DNA from: Brevibacterium casei CIP 102111
GTDB taxonomy: Bacteria; Actinomycetota; Actinomycetes; Actinomycetales; Brevibacteriaceae
NCBI RefSeq assembly: GCF_900169275.1
Contig: NZ_FXZC01000008.1
Location: forward strand, 1 to 64,000
Direction of reading: 5' to 3'
DNA: 64,000 nucleotides
Positions 8,698 to 22,631 of this stretch are shown piece by piece (positions within the stretch are counted from its first letter, which is position 1; every line of letters starts with the position of its first letter). The notes under the pieces were generated by a model. The model saw only the letters and a list, made by a program, of their open reading frames with translations, ran no database searches and was not told where the DNA came from. A program made the position numbers and the translations under genes.

Positions 8698-10648
8698 GGG
8701 AGCATGAAGGAATCGCCTCAGGACGTCGTCACCGCGCCGTACGGCACGTGGTCGTCGCCGCTGAGCGCAGCCGAGGTCGCCGCCGGGGCCGCACCGATCT
8801 TCGAGGCGAAGTTCCGCGGCGATCACGTCTACTACTCGACGAAGATCCCCGAGGAGAACTCCCGCACCGGTCTCGTGCGCACCTCACTGTCCCATCCCGG
8901 GCCCGGCGAACGGATCCTCCCGGATCCCTTCAACATCCGCTCCGCCGTCCACGAGTACGGGGGAGGGGCGTGGGCCCTTGACCCCGACAGCGAGGTCATC
9001 TGCTTCGTCAATGCTGCTGACCAGCGGGTCTGGCAGATCGTTCCCGGCCGTGCCCCGCACCCGCTCACCCGGGACACCTCGGGCCTGGTCCGCTACGGGG
9101 ACCTCCACATGACACCGTGGGGACTGCTGTGCGTGCGCGAGGACTGCCGGTCGACGGCCCGCGAGCGCGCGATCGTCCTCATCACCCGGCACGGGACGAC
9201 GCGTGTGCTCTCCCGGCAGGCCCATTTCATGGCCTGGCCGAGGCTCTCACCCGACGGTCGGCTGCTCAGCTTCATCGGCTGGGAGCACCCGAACATGCCG
9301 TGGGACGCCACGAGTCTGTGGGTCATCGATCTCCACGGGGCGAACCCGGGACACGTGTGCGCCGTCCTCCACGGCACCGATGCCTCCCTCCTCCAGCCGG
9401 AGTTCACCTCGGCGACGACCCTGCGGCTGAGCTCCGACCACGCTGGGCACTGGTCCCTGTATTCCCTCGACCTCGCCGAGGCGCTCGCCCCCGCCGACGG
9501 CCACCGGCAGGAAAGGGAATTCGCCGCATCCGACCTCGTCCCCGTCCTCGACACGGGAGCCGAGATCGGCGGACCACTGTGGCAGCTCGGCGCGCAATGG
9601 CACCTCGGCGACGGCGACGAGATCTGGGCGCACTCGCAGTCGGATCGGGCCGCGCTCGTGCGGGTGCGGACGCCGGCTGCCGATGCGGCGGGGGAGGGGG
9701 AAGCGCCGGCCGATGCCGGGGCGCCGCTGACGGCGATCGCCGCGGCCGGGAGCATCGAACTCCACGACATCGGCCGCACTCACGTCCTCCTCACCCTCAA
9801 ATCGCCCGAGTCATCGGGCGCCCTGATCGCCGTCGACCGGGTGAGCGGAGCGCTGCGCGAGATCGCCGTCGAACGCCTCGACGCCCATGACGAGTACTAC
9901 TCGCGCCCGCACACGCGCAGGCTCGGCGGAGTGCCCGTCGTCATCCATCCGCCCCACAATCCGCGCTTCGTCGCCCTCGACCGCGAGCGCCCACCCTACG
10001 TCGTCGTCGCCCACGGCGGACCGACCGGTCAGGCGACGGCGGACATGTCGGCGCGGATGAGCTACTTCGCCTCCCGGGGCATCGGGGTCATGGAGGTCAA
10101 CTACGGCGGGTCGACCGGGTTCGGCCGGGCGTGGCGGGAGCGCCTGCGCGGACGGTGGGGGATCGTCGACGTCGACGACATCGTCATCGCGGTGCGCGCA
10201 CTCGTCGCCGAGGGCCTCGCCGACCCGAAGCGGATCGCGATCTCCGGCGGCTCGGCAGGCGGGTGGACGGCGCTCTCGGCGCTCGCCTCCTCCGACGTCT
10301 TCGCGTGCGGGACCTCGTACTTCGGGGTCACCGACCTCATGCGCTTCCTCGTCGACACCCACGATTTCGAGAAGCACTACGTCGACGGCCTCGTCGGTCC
10401 GTGGCCGGATGCGGCGGAGGAGCTCGTCGCCCGCTCTCCCATCCACCGGACCACCGAGATCTCCGTGCCCGTGGCCGTCATGCAGGGCGATCGGGACCCG
10501 ATCGTCCCACCCAACCAGGCGCAGCAGTTCGTCGACATGCTCCGGCTCTCCGGAGTGGAGTACATTTACCGTCTGTACAAGGGCGAATCCCACGGCTTCG
10601 TCCGCACCGAGACCATCATCGATTCCCTGGAAAGCGAGTTCGGATTCT

Positions 10649-13980
<3,332 letters not shown>

Positions 13981-14094
13981 CGGGATTCTGACCGACAGCG
14001 AGGCTCGATCCCGACTGGCGGCGGAGGCTGCGACGGAGGAACGTCACAGGCGGGGCCAAGTCGTCGGACAGCTTCGTCTGGAAGAGTGACGGTC

Positions 14095-14565
14095 ATGAAG
14101 GCCATTCCCCGTGTGATCGCCGGTACCGCGGTCGTCCTCGCCGCCGTCCTCACCGCCGCACCGATCGGAGCCGGTCTCGCCGACCTCGTGCTCAGCCCCG
14201 ATCATCACGGGAAGCAGCTCACCGCCGGGGCCGCACAGAAGACCGCCGCCGAGGCGGGCGAACCGTGGTCCGGCGGCACCCCGGAGGGGACGAGCCCGCC
14301 CGTCGGTGTCGACGGCTCCGACGTCGTCCCGCTCAGTCCGCGCAGCCTCGATTCGACGGCACCGGTCCGCAGCGACGTCACGTTCCGCACGGCAGCGGGC
14401 TCCGGAGCGGAATCGCCCGAAGCGCGGATCACCGACCTCGCCGCGGACCTCCAGACCGGGGTCGATGCCGGCGAGATCACCCAGGCCGACGCCGACCGCG
14501 TGCTCGGGGACATGTCCTCCTACATCCGCGGTGAGAGGACCTGGCCCGAGCGCACGACCGTGTGA
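14095..14565 (+). CDS. Small secreted protein of unknown function
   Basis: 156 aa. A clear Sec signal peptide (MKAIPRVIAG, then VVLAAVLTAAPIGAG) is followed by a hydrophilic low-complexity chain rich in Gly, Ala, Ser and Asp. The last third (TDLAADLQTGVDAGEI, then TQADADRVLGDMSSYI) looks helical. ATG 14095 has GGAAG ten bases upstream; GTG 14086 is too close to it. No family recognised. It is followed after 13 bp by the oxidoreductase gene. Confidence 0.6.
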   Translation: MKAIPRVIAGTAVVLAAVLTAAPIGAGLADLVLSPDHHGKQLTAGAAQKTAAEAGEPWSGGTPEGTSPPVGVDGSDVVPLSPRSLDSTAPVRSDVTFRTAAGSGAESPEARITDLAADLQTGVDAGEITQADADRVLGDMSSYIRGERTWPERTTV

Positions 14566-14578
14566 TACGAAGGGGACC

Positions 14579-17398
14579 ATGAGCTCGGTCGCGCACAGTT
14601 CTCACTGGGGAGCCTTCACCGCCGTCGTCACCGACGACACCCTTGTCGACCTCGTTCCCGAACCGCGCGACCCGCACCCGAGCCCGATGATCGCCGACCT
14701 CGGCGAGTCCGTCGACTCTGGGCTGCGCGTCCGCCGTCCCGCGGCGAGGAGGTCGTGGCTCGAGGCCGTCCGAGCCGAACGGCGGTCCGCGGGACCGAGC
14801 GACCGCCTCGGCGAGGAGGACCTGCGCACACACCGGCACGGTGAGCGCCGCGGAGCCGATCCCTTCGTCGAGATCGACTGGGACGAAGCCCTCGACTTCG
14901 CAGCCTCCGAACTCGATCGGGTGCGGACCGAGTACGGGAACGCCGCGATCTTCGGTGGCTCCTACGGCTGGTCGAGCGCCGGTCGCTTCCACCACGCACG
15001 GACCCAGCTCCACCGTTTCCACAACTCGTTCGGCGGCCACACCTCGCAGGTGGGCAACTACAGCTTCGGGGCCGCGGCGATGATCCTGCCCCATGTGCTC
15101 GGGCCCGCCCAGTTCGCCAACGGCCGCCTGAGCAGCTGGGACGTCGTCTCCGAGCACACGCAGCTGTGGGTGATGTTCGGCGGAATCGCCCTGAAGAACA
15201 CGCAGCTCGAATCCGGCGGGATCTCCGACCACACGATCCCGGGCCGACTGCGGGCGACGCGGGACAACGGCTGCGCGTTCGTCTCCGTCTCCCCGATCAG
15301 GGACGACGCTCCCGACGTCATCGACCCGCAGTGGCTGCCGATCCGACCGAACACGGACACCGCGCTCATGCTCGGACTCGGGCACACCCTGCTCACCGAG
15401 AGCCTCCACGACGAGGAGTTCCTCACCACCCGCTGCGTGGGCTGGGAGCGGTTCCGGGACTACCTCGACGGCAGCGAGGACGGGACCGCCAAGGACGCCG
15501 ACTGGGCGGCGGAGATCACCCGCATCCCCGCGGAGACGATCCGCGAGCTCGCCCGGAGCATGGCCGGGAACCGGACGATGATCTCCGTGGCCTGGTCGCT
15601 CCAGCGCGCCGACCACGGAGAGCAGCCGTTCTGGGCGGCCCCGGCGCTCGCGGCGATGCTCGGGCAGATCGGACTGCCCGGCGGCGGCTTCGGCTTCGGG
15701 TACGGGGCGACCGGGACGATGGGCAACTGGCAGTACCCGTTCCCCGCCCCGCGCCTGCCGGTGGGGGTCAACGCCGTGAGCGCCCCGATCCCCGCAGCTC
15801 GGATCGCCGACATGCTGCTGGCCCCGGGGGAGAAGTACGAGTTCAACGGCGAGGTCCGCCGCTACCCGGACACCCGCCTCGTCTACTGGGCGGGCGGCAA
15901 CCCGTTCCACCACCATCAGGACCTCAACCGGCTCCGACGCGGCTGGGCCAGGCCGGAGACGGTCATCGTCCACGAGCCGTTCTGGACGGCGACGGCCCGG
16001 CACGCCGACCTCGTTCTGCCCGCGACGACGACGCTCGAGCGCAACGACCTCGGCGCGGCCTCCGGGGACCGACGGATCATTGCGATGCACCGGGCGATCA
16101 CGCCGCGCCACGAGGCCCGCGCCGACTGGGACATCTTCCGTGCCCTCGCAGGCCGCCTCGGCGTCGCCGAGGACTTCACCGCCGGCCGAGACGAGATGGA
16201 GTGGATCGCCCACCTGTACACCTCCACGCGATCCGCTGCAGCCGAGCACGGCATCGACCTGCCCGAGTTCGCCGACTTCTGGGAGGAAGGCGGCGTCGAC
16301 ATCCCGCAGGGCAGCACCGTGCTCCTCGAGGCCTTCCGCGCCGACCCCGTCGCGCACCCGCTCGAGACCCCGTCCGGGCTCATCGAACTCTTCTCGGCGA
16401 CGATCGACGGCTTCGGCTACGACGACTGTCCGGGGCACCCCGCCTGGCTCGAACCGACCGAATGGCTCGGCGCCGCCGACGCCCCGGCAGGCTCTCTCCA
16501 CCTCGTGTCCAACCAGCCCGCCCACCGTCTGCACAGCCAGCTCGACATGGCCGCCGGCAGCAGGGCAGCGAAGATCGGCGGCCGCGAACCCTGCCGACTC
16601 AATCCCGCCGACGCCGCCGCCCGCGGCATCGCCGACGGCGACATCGTCCGTGTGGTCAACGACCGCGGCGCCTGCCTGGCCGGCGTGCGCCTGAGCGAGG
16701 ACATCAGCCCCGGGGTCATCCAGCTCTCCGCGGGAGCCTGGTATCAGGCCGCCGACCCGGGCATCGAGGACTCCCTCGAGGTCCATGGCAACCCGAACGT
16801 GCTCACCCGCGACCACGGCACCTCCCGGCTCGCTCAGGGTCCCGCAGCACTGTCGACCCTCGTGCGCGTCGAACCCTACCGTGGGCCCGAGCTGCCCGAG
16901 GTGACGGTGACGACGACACCCCCGCCCTTCGCGAGCGGAGGGAGCGGCACCGACCGAGCGCCCGGGCCGAGTCGGGCGGCCACCCGGGGTCGGACCGCCT
17001 CGGCGAGGGGGAGGTCACCATCGGCCTGTGCCGTCGACGACAGGGGACAGACTAGACTTGTCGGCAGTGATCACGACGATGAAAGGCAGGGAATGACGGA
17101 GTCCTCCGCAATCACCCCCGAGCAGGTCGCGCACTTGGCGTCACTGGCTCGGATCGCCATGAGCGAAGACGAACTGGCAGCACTCTCCGGCGACCTCACG
17201 ACGATCCTGAGCAACGTCGCCCGGGTCAACGAGGCGGCAGGAGAGGACGTTCCGGCCACGAGTCATCCGATCGCCCTGACCAACGTCATGCGCTCCGACG
17301 AGGTGGGGCCGACGCTGAGCAGCGAGCAGGCGCTCGCCGCCGCCCCGGCCTCCGCCGATGACAAGTTCCTCGTCCCCCAGATCCTCGGGGAGGAGTGA
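14579..17398 (+). CDS. Molybdopterin-dependent oxidoreductase (BisC/TorA/DMSO-reductase type); frame runs without a stop into gatC
   Basis: Homology to cytoplasmic biotin-sulfoxide/TMAO-reductase-type enzymes runs from HWGAFTAVV at the start to about base 16910: [29 protein letters not shown] (the Ser is the expected Mo ligand), and [17 protein letters not shown]. It has no N-terminal Fe-S cysteines and no Tat signal. It probably reduces S- or N-oxides such as methionine or biotin sulfoxide using bis-MGD. The frame has no stop at the end of this domain: it continues through about 60 residues of non-domain sequence ([13 protein letters not shown]...) and then reads gatC in frame to 17398. Either the stop was lost, a frameshift or sequencing error is present, or a fusion is made. 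A gatC promoter lies inside the extension, so the two are probably separate proteins. Confidence 0.8.
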   Translation: MSSVAHSSHWGAFTAVVTDDTLVDLVPEPRDPHPSPMIADLGESVDSGLRVRRPAARRSWLEAVRAERRSAGPSDRLGEEDLRTHRHGERRGADPFVEIDWDEALDFAASELDRVRTEYGNAAIFGGSYGWSSAGRFHHARTQLHRFHNSFGGHTSQVGNYSFGAAAMILPHVLGPAQFANGRLSSWDVVSEHTQLWVMFGGIALKNTQLESGGISDHTIPGRLRATRDNGCAFVSVSPIRDDAPDVIDPQWLPIRPNTDTALMLGLGHTLLTESLHDEEFLTTRCVGWERFRDYLDGSEDGTAKDADWAAEITRIPAETIRELARSMAGNRTMISVAWSLQRADHGEQPFWAAPALAAMLGQIGLPGGGFGFGYGATGTMGNWQYPFPAPRLPVGVNAVSAPIPAARIADMLLAPGEKYEFNGEVRRYPDTRLVYWAGGNPFHHHQDLNRLRRGWARPETVIVHEPFWTATARHADLVLPATTTLERNDLGAASGDRRIIAMHRAITPRHEARADWDIFRALAGRLGVAEDFTAGRDEMEWIAHLYTSTRSAAAEHGIDLPEFADFWEEGGVDIPQGSTVLLEAFRADPVAHPLETPSGLIELFSATIDGFGYDDCPGHPAWLEPTEWLGAADAPAGSLHLVSNQPAHRLHSQLDMAAGSRAAKIGGREPCRLNPADAAARGIADGDIVRVVNDRGACLAGVRLSEDISPGVIQLSAGAWYQAADPGIEDSLEVHGNPNVLTRDHGTSRLAQGPAALSTLVRVEPYRGPELPEVTVTTTPPPFASGGSGTDRAPGPSRAATRGRTASARGRSPSACAVDDRGQTRLVGSDHDDERQGMTESSAITPEQVAHLASLARIAMSEDELAALSGDLTTILSNVARVNEAAGEDVPATSHPIALTNVMRSDEVGPTLSSEQALAAAPASADDKFLVPQILGEE
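17053..17058 (+). promoter_or_regulatory. -10 box of gatCAB
   Basis: TAGACT about 35 bases before the gatC ATG. It lies within the stopless extension of the oxidoreductase frame and supports independent expression of gatC. Confidence 0.5.
17093..17398 (+). CDS. gatC: Asp/Glu-tRNA amidotransferase subunit C
   Basis: 101 aa, the normal GatC length. The chain [17 protein letters not shown] is the family's N-terminal helix, and the middle ([18 protein letters not shown]) is the stretch that wraps between GatA and GatB. It stabilises the GatA-GatB heterodimer that converts Glu-tRNA(Gln) and Asp-tRNA(Asn). ATG 17093 is preceded by AAAGGCAGGGA. It lies two bases before gatA. It is in the same uninterrupted frame as the oxidoreductase upstream. 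Confidence 0.93.
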   Translation: MTESSAITPEQVAHLASLARIAMSEDELAALSGDLTTILSNVARVNEAAGEDVPATSHPIALTNVMRSDEVGPTLSSEQALAAAPASADDKFLVPQILGEE

Positions 17399-17399
17399 G

Positions 17400-18899
17400 A
17401 TGAGCGAACTCATTACCAAGAGCGCCCTCGAACTCGCCGCAGGTCTGGCATCCGGCGAGTTCTCCTCTGTCGAGGTCACCCAGGCCCACCTCGACCGGAT
17501 CGCAGCGACCGAGGACGACTTCGGCTCGTTCATCACCGTCACCGACGAGCTCGCGCTGGCCACGGCCAAGGACGTCGACGAGAAGCGTGCCCGCGGCGAG
17601 GAGCTCCACGCGCTCGCCGGCGTGCCGGTCGCGCTCAAGGACCTCGTCGTCACCGAGGGTGTGCGCACGACCGCTGCCTCGAAGATCCTCGAGAACTGGG
17701 TCCCGCCCTACGAGTCGACCGTCCACAACAAGGTCAAGGACGCGGGTCTGCCCGTCCTCGGCAAGACCAACCTCGACGAGTTCGCGATGGGATCGACGAC
17801 CGAGCACTCGGCGTTCGGGACCACCCGCAACCCGTGGAACCTCGAGCATGTGCCCGGCGGTTCCTCCGGCGGTGCCGCCGCCGCGCTCGCCGGCTTCCAG
17901 GCACCCCTGTCGGTCGGCACCGACACCGGCGGCTCCGTCCGCCAGCCCGCCGCGTTCACCGGCACCGTCGGCGTCAAGCCCACCTACGGGTCGATCTCGC
18001 GCTTCGGCATCATCGCGATGGCCTCGAGCCTCGACCAGGTCGGACCGATGGGCCGCAGCGTCGCCGACGCCGCAGCGCTGCACAAGCTGCTCGCCGGACA
18101 CGACCCGCTCGACTCCACCTCGCTGCCCGACCCGGTCTCCGACTTCGTCGCGCTCGCCGAGAACGGCACCCTCAAGGGCAAGCGCCTCGGCGTCATCAAG
18201 CAGCTCACCGGTGACGGCTACGATGCCGGCGTGAGTGCGGCATTCACCGCGGCCCTCGACGTCGCCGCTGCCGCTGGGGCCGAGATCGTCGAGGTCGACT
18301 GCCCGTCGATCTCCTACGCCCTCGACGCGTACTACCTCATCATGCCCTCCGAGGTGTCCTCGAACCTCGCCCGCTACGACGGCATGCGCTACGGTCTGCG
18401 CGTCGAACCCGAGACGGGCCCGGTGACCGCCGAGACCGTCATGGCAGCGACCCGGGCCGCCGGCTTCGGCGCTGAGGTCAAACGCCGCATCATCCTCGGC
18501 ACCTACGCGCTCTCGGCCGGGTACTACGACGCGTACTACGGGTCGGCGCAGAAGATCCGCACCCTCGTGCAGCGGGACTTCGCGAAGGCCTTCGACGCCG
18601 TCGACGTCCTCGTCTCCCCGACGGCCCCGACGACGGCCCTGAGGTTCGGGGCGGAGTCCGCGTCCGATCCGATGGCGCTCTACCTCGGCGACGTCGCCAC
18701 CCTGCCGGCGAACCTCGCAGGCATCCCGGGACTCTCCCTGCCCGCCGGCCTCGCCGACGGCCTGCCCGTGGGCTTCCAGATCCTCGCTCCGGCCCGTCAG
18801 GACGCCATGATGTACTCCGTGGCCGGCCCGTTGGAGGCCGCCCTCGAGGCCGCCGGACCTCGCGTGCTCGACACCCTCGCGGAAGGACTGACCAAGTGA
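17400..18899 (+). CDS. gatA: Asp/Glu-tRNA amidotransferase subunit A (amidase)
   Basis: Releases ammonia from glutamine for transamidation of misacylated tRNA. The amidase signature triad is visible as K80 (ALKDLV), S155 (GGSSGG, cis-Ser) and S179 ([11 protein letters not shown], nucleophile), one residue off the numbering of the S. aureus enzyme. 499 aa is normal. ATG 17400 follows the GAGGAG at the end of gatC. Confidence 0.97.
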   Translation: MSELITKSALELAAGLASGEFSSVEVTQAHLDRIAATEDDFGSFITVTDELALATAKDVDEKRARGEELHALAGVPVALKDLVVTEGVRTTAASKILENWVPPYESTVHNKVKDAGLPVLGKTNLDEFAMGSTTEHSAFGTTRNPWNLEHVPGGSSGGAAAALAGFQAPLSVGTDTGGSVRQPAAFTGTVGVKPTYGSISRFGIIAMASSLDQVGPMGRSVADAAALHKLLAGHDPLDSTSLPDPVSDFVALAENGTLKGKRLGVIKQLTGDGYDAGVSAAFTAALDVAAAAGAEIVEVDCPSISYALDAYYLIMPSEVSSNLARYDGMRYGLRVEPETGPVTAETVMAATRAAGFGAEVKRRIILGTYALSAGYYDAYYGSAQKIRTLVQRDFAKAFDAVDVLVSPTAPTTALRFGAESASDPMALYLGDVATLPANLAGIPGLSLPAGLADGLPVGFQILAPARQDAMMYSVAGPLEAALEAAGPRVLDTLAEGLTK

Positions 18900-20377
18900 A
18901 ATACGACGACGCGATCAAGAAGTACGATCCGGTCATCGGCATCGAGGTCCACGTCGAGCTCGGCACTGCGACGAAGATGTTCGACGCCGCCCCCAACACC
19001 TTCGGCGGGGGCCCGAACTCGAACATCACCCCGACCTCGCTCGGACTGCCCGGCTCCCTGCCCGTCGTCAACGCCAAGGGCGTGGAATACGCGATCCGGA
19101 TCGGTCTCGCGCTCGGCTGCGAGATCGCCGAATCCTGCCGGTTCGCGCGGAAGAACTACTTCTACCCCGACGTGCCCAAGGACTTCCAGACCAGCCAGTA
19201 CGACGAGCCGATCGCCGCCGAGGGTTCGGTGGAGATCGAACTCGAGGACGGCACCCCGTTCACGATCCCCATCGAGCGGGCGCACATGGAGGAGGATGCG
19301 GGCAAGAACACCCACGTCGGCGGTGCCACCGGCCGCATCCACGGCGCCGACCACTCCCTCGTCGACTACAACCGTGCGGGCGTCCCCCTCGTCGAGATCG
19401 TCACCCACCCGATCACCGGCACCGGGGAGCGCGCCGCCGAGGTGGCCGCCGCCTACGTCCGCACCCTGCGCGACATCTTCCGTGCCATCGGCGTCTCCGA
19501 GGCGAAGATGGAGCAGGGCAACGTCCGCGCCGACGTCAACGTCTCCCTCCGGGAGAGCCCCGACGCTCCGCTGGGCACGCGCACGGAGACGAAGAACGTC
19601 AACTCGTTCCGCTCGATCGAACGCGCCGTGCGCTTCGAGATCGCCCGCCAGGCCACCGTCCTCGAAGCCGGTGAGAGCGTCGTCCAGGAGACCCGGCACT
19701 TCCACGAGGACACCGGGGAGACGACCTCGGGCCGCGTGAAGTCCGACGCCGACGACTACCGGTACTTCCCCGAACCCGACCTCGTGCCCATCGTCCCCTC
19801 GCGGACCTGGGTGGCCGAGATCAAGGAGTCCCTGCCCGAGCTGCCCGCGCAGAAGCGCCGCCGGCTCACCGGCGAATGGGGCTTCAGCGACCTCGAGATG
19901 CGCGACATCGTCAACGCCGGCCTCCTCGAGGCCATCGAGGACACCGTCGTTGCCGGCGCTCCGGCGCCCGCGGCCCGCAAATGGTGGACCGGGGAGGTCG
20001 CTCGCCTCGCCAACCAGCGCGAGATCCACCCGACCGAGCTCGTCACCCCCGCCCAGGTCGCTGCGCTGGTCGCGCTGCTCGCCGACGGCAAGCTCAACGA
20101 CCGCCTCGCCAAGGAGGTCCTCGCAGGCGTCGCCGACGGTGAGGGAGAACCCGCCGAGGTGATGAGTGCCCGCGGACTCGAGATCGTCGAGGACACCGGG
20201 GCCCTCGAGGCCGCCGTCGACGAGGCGATCGCGGCCAATCCGGATGTCGTCGAGAAGATCCGGGGCGGGAAGATGCAGGCCATCGGCGCGCTCATGGGTC
20301 CGATCATGAAGGCCACCCGCGGACAGGCCGACGCGGGCAAGGCCAAGGAGCTCATCCTCGCGAAGATCAACGGCTGA
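18896..20377 (+). CDS. gatB: Asp/Glu-tRNA amidotransferase subunit B
   Basis: Binds the misacylated tRNA, phosphorylates the Glu/Asp side chain and receives ammonia from GatA. Recognised from [17 protein letters not shown] at the N-terminus, [14 protein letters not shown], the LSLRE-like [24 protein letters not shown] with KNVNSFRS, and [11 protein letters not shown]; the C-terminal helical YqeY-like tRNA-binding part is complete. 493 aa. GTG start overlaps the gatA stop (GTGA). Confidence 0.97.
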   Translation: MKYDDAIKKYDPVIGIEVHVELGTATKMFDAAPNTFGGGPNSNITPTSLGLPGSLPVVNAKGVEYAIRIGLALGCEIAESCRFARKNYFYPDVPKDFQTSQYDEPIAAEGSVEIELEDGTPFTIPIERAHMEEDAGKNTHVGGATGRIHGADHSLVDYNRAGVPLVEIVTHPITGTGERAAEVAAAYVRTLRDIFRAIGVSEAKMEQGNVRADVNVSLRESPDAPLGTRTETKNVNSFRSIERAVRFEIARQATVLEAGESVVQETRHFHEDTGETTSGRVKSDADDYRYFPEPDLVPIVPSRTWVAEIKESLPELPAQKRRRLTGEWGFSDLEMRDIVNAGLLEAIEDTVVAGAPAPAARKWWTGEVARLANQREIHPTELVTPAQVAALVALLADGKLNDRLAKEVLAGVADGEGEPAEVMSARGLEIVEDTGALEAAVDEAIAANPDVVEKIRGGKMQAIGALMGPIMKATRGQADAGKAKELILAKING

Positions 20378-20414
20378 GCCGCGGGGGCGGCTGAGCCGAA
20401 CTCAGGGTTGATCC

Positions 20415-20502
20415 AGCCACACCCTCTAGACTCTCCCCAAAGGACTCCGGGCCCGTCACTGGCCTCGGGAGTCCGGCAGGGAAGTCGGAGGGTGTGGCTT
20501 TT
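20415..20502 (+). terminator. Large structured element / terminator after gatB
   Basis: Arms 20415-20426 and 20488-20499 are perfectly complementary over 12 bp (AGCCACACCCTC / GAGGGTGTGGCT), and the right arm runs into a short T run (20499-20502). Inside is a second stem, GGACTCC (20442-20448) with GGAGTCC (20468-20474). A TAGACT box at 20427-20432 lies just inside the outer stem. The simplest reading is the gatCAB terminator, but the loop is far larger than usual. A small RNA or cis-regulator for the next gene is possible. Confidence 0.5.
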
Positions 20503-20572
20503 CGCATCCTCCCCGGTGGTGCCGCGACGACGATCGCCCGGCAGCACCGCAGCGTGCGTGGAGGTGGACACG

Positions 20573-21622
20573 GTGGCACATGCGTGGAAGTCGTTGTGGA
20601 AGAGCGAATGCGGTCGGACCGTGCCGATCTATCGGGTGCTCGTGCCCGAGAGCGTCAACGACGAGATCCTCGAGGCCTGGAAGGCGAGGGGATACCGGTA
20701 CACCGCGGGATCGCCGAGCGCGATCATGGTCACCCCGGGGATGCGACGGAACTTCTTCCGAACCTCGGCGACGTTCAAGGGCGGAACCGCGGCCGGCACC
20801 GCAGTGACCGCGGGCTTCGCGGCACCCGGCGGCGTCGCGCTCCTCACCGGATTCCTCGACGCGGCCCTGACCTTCGGCGTCCTCGGCGGGGCGACCGCCG
20901 TGGGCACCGGCGTCTTCGCCGCGGTGACGGCCCCGAAGTACCTCCGTGACCCCAAACGCCTCAACCGCCGCAACCGACAGAAGGCGGCGAGCGCCGAATG
21001 GCTGACACCCGCGAGCCTCGGGTACCTGCCCGGACGCAAGGAGGGACGCGACACCGACGAGCAACGCCTCTTCCACCTCGCCGTGACGATCGCGCGGAAG
21101 ATCGTGCGCACCCGGGCGTGGACGCACCCGATACTCACCGACCATGTCTCCCGTGTCGACCTCGACCATGCGGTCGCCTCAATCGGGGTGCGGCTGTCCG
21201 AACTCGTGCGGCTGCGCGAGGAGATCGAGAGCATCAAGGACTCCGGCACGGCGAAGACCGTCGACGCCTACCTGGCGAAGCTCGCCGTCGCATTCACCTC
21301 GATGGCCAACCGTGTCGTCTCGATGCACGAGTACTACCTCCGGCTCCTCGAGCTCGACCAGCAGCTCATCCTCCTCCACAACTCGGAGCGCTCCCGTGAG
21401 CTCGGGGACCGGGTCCTCGACGTCCTCTCCCGCACCGCCGCCGACGACAACGCCGACTGGCAGTTCCGGGAGCTGCGCATCGACGCCGACTCCCAGTCGG
21501 AGGTCATCTCGGGTCTGCTCGTCGAACTCGAGCAGACCGCCGACACCTTCGACGACTTCGACGAGAGGCTCGCCGCGGCGCAGAAGTCCCTCGACGCGGG
21601 GGAGACGAGCAGCAGTCAGTAG
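20573..21622 (+). CDS. Hypothetical protein with a glycine-rich hydrophobic segment
   Basis: Not recognised; 349 aa. The N-terminus (about 1-60) is polar with basic patches, followed by a Gly/Ala-rich hydrophobic region (about 63-118: GGTAAGTAVTAGFAAPGGVA, then LLTGFLDAALTFGVLGG) that looks like two glycine-zipper membrane helices. The C-terminal two thirds are highly charged and helical with coiled-coil character (LSELVRLREEIESIKDS; EYYLRLLELDQQLILLHNSE). GTG 20573 has GGAGG (20560-20564) eight bases upstream. It may be a membrane-associated scaffold. Convergent with def, nine bases apart. Confidence 0.7.
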   Translation: MAHAWKSLWKSECGRTVPIYRVLVPESVNDEILEAWKARGYRYTAGSPSAIMVTPGMRRNFFRTSATFKGGTAAGTAVTAGFAAPGGVALLTGFLDAALTFGVLGGATAVGTGVFAAVTAPKYLRDPKRLNRRNRQKAASAEWLTPASLGYLPGRKEGRDTDEQRLFHLAVTIARKIVRTRAWTHPILTDHVSRVDLDHAVASIGVRLSELVRLREEIESIKDSGTAKTVDAYLAKLAVAFTSMANRVVSMHEYYLRLLELDQQLILLHNSERSRELGDRVLDVLSRTAADDNADWQFRELRIDADSQSEVISGLLVELEQTADTFDDFDERLAAAQKSLDAGETSSSQ

Positions 21623-21630
21623 GCCGTGCC

Positions 21631-22203
21631 TCAGTGGCCGAAGGGATCCGGGTCGACCCCGGGCATCCACGACCGGCCGGGTTCGTCGAAGCCTGCGGCG
21701 GCCTGCTCCTTCTTCCACTTCTTCGCCCAGCGCTTATCGAGGCGGTCGACGTAGAGCGTGCCCTGCAGGTGGTCGTACTCGTGCTGCATGATCCGGGCGA
21801 ACCAGCCCTCTGCGCTCAGGGAGACCGGCGCCCCGGTCTCGTCGACGCCGTTGATCGTCACCCGCTCGGCCCGCTTGAGCGGGAAGTCGAGGCTCGGCAC
21901 CGAGAGGCAGCCCTCTGTCTCCTCCGCCGGGTCGGGGCGGGTGTCGGGGATCCGGGAGGACACGAGCACGGGGTTGACGAAGACGCCGCGACGGCGCACC
22001 CCGGTGTCGTCGTCGGCGTGATAGACGAAGATCCGCTTGCCCACGCCGATCTGGGGTGCGGCGAGTCCGACGCCGTTGCTCGCGTCGAGGGTCTCGTGCA
22101 TATCGGCGACAAGGGTTCGCAGGGCGTCGTCGAACTCCGTGACGGTCTCGGCGGGACGATGGAGGACGGGTTCGCCGTAGATGACGATGGGATGAACGGT
22201 CAT
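21631..22203 (-). CDS. def: Peptide deformylase
   Basis: Metalloenzyme removing the formyl group from nascent N-formyl-Met. All three motifs are present: GVGLAAPQIG (motif 1), EGCLSVP (motif 2, metal Cys) and QHEYDHLQG (motif 3, two metal His and catalytic Glu). 190 aa is normal. I choose ATG 22203; the ATG at 22212 lies inside the -10 box TACGAT (22216-22211), so the transcript is probably leaderless. Confidence 0.96.
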   Translation of the reverse strand: MTVHPIVIYGEPVLHRPAETVTEFDDALRTLVADMHETLDASNGVGLAAPQIGVGKRIFVYHADDDTGVRRRGVFVNPVLVSSRIPDTRPDPAEETEGCLSVPSLDFPLKRAERVTINGVDETGAPVSLSAEGWFARIMQHEYDHLQGTLYVDRLDKRWAKKWKKEQAAAGFDEPGRSWMPGVDPDPFGH

Positions 22204-22631
22204 GGACTCCATCGTATCCAGCCCGGCGCAGGGCCGTCCCGCTGCGAGCACGAACGCGGGTGCGCAGGGTGCCCAGCCCTGTCTCACACTGCGTGCTCGG
22301 GGCACCTCTGCGTCCGCCTCGGCGGACCTCCAAGCGACCCATCCGGGGACGTCGATTGCTCAGCGGTTCGCGACCGACTGGAGGCCTCAATCGATTCCAC
22401 ACTGCACCATCTCACCGCACTGACAGGCAATTCTGCGAATGTGTCGTCATGCGTCGAACTTTTTCGCCTCCAGCGAACACAGATTGTTGAGCAACCTCTG
22501 AGGAGGCGTGGCCGTCGCCTGCGTGGTTAAGATGGGCACTGGACGTCTCGTTCCACGAGATGACAGCCGCACCCGGGGCCGATGCCGCGGACCGGCGAGC
22601 CAGAAGGCACGCACACCTGGAAGGACTCGAC
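22204..22631 (+). promoter_or_regulatory. Divergent control region between def and cysK
   Basis: No gene seen in these 428 bases. On the def side is TACGAT (22216-22211) seven bases before its ATG. Then come nested inverted repeats: CGAGCACG (22245-22252) with CGTGCTCG (22292-22299), and GTCCGCCTCGGCGGAC (22312-22327). On the cysK side is a -10-like TAAGAT (22528-22533), with the palindrome TCTCGT-TCC-ACGAGA at 22546-22560 just downstream, in the place for a repressor operator or 5'-UTR hairpin. The -35 is weak. Confidence 0.45.

Noticed and set aside
14477..16816. Long minus-strand open frame opposite the molybdopterin oxidoreductase
   Set aside because: Shadow frame without recognisable domains; no start site or coupling with real genes.
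14579..17398. True oxidoreductase-GatC fusion protein
   Set aside because: Not preferred: the linker looks non-coding, gatC has its own promoter, start and ribosome site, and fusion would hinder GatCAB assembly. Kept as a finding because the frame is open.
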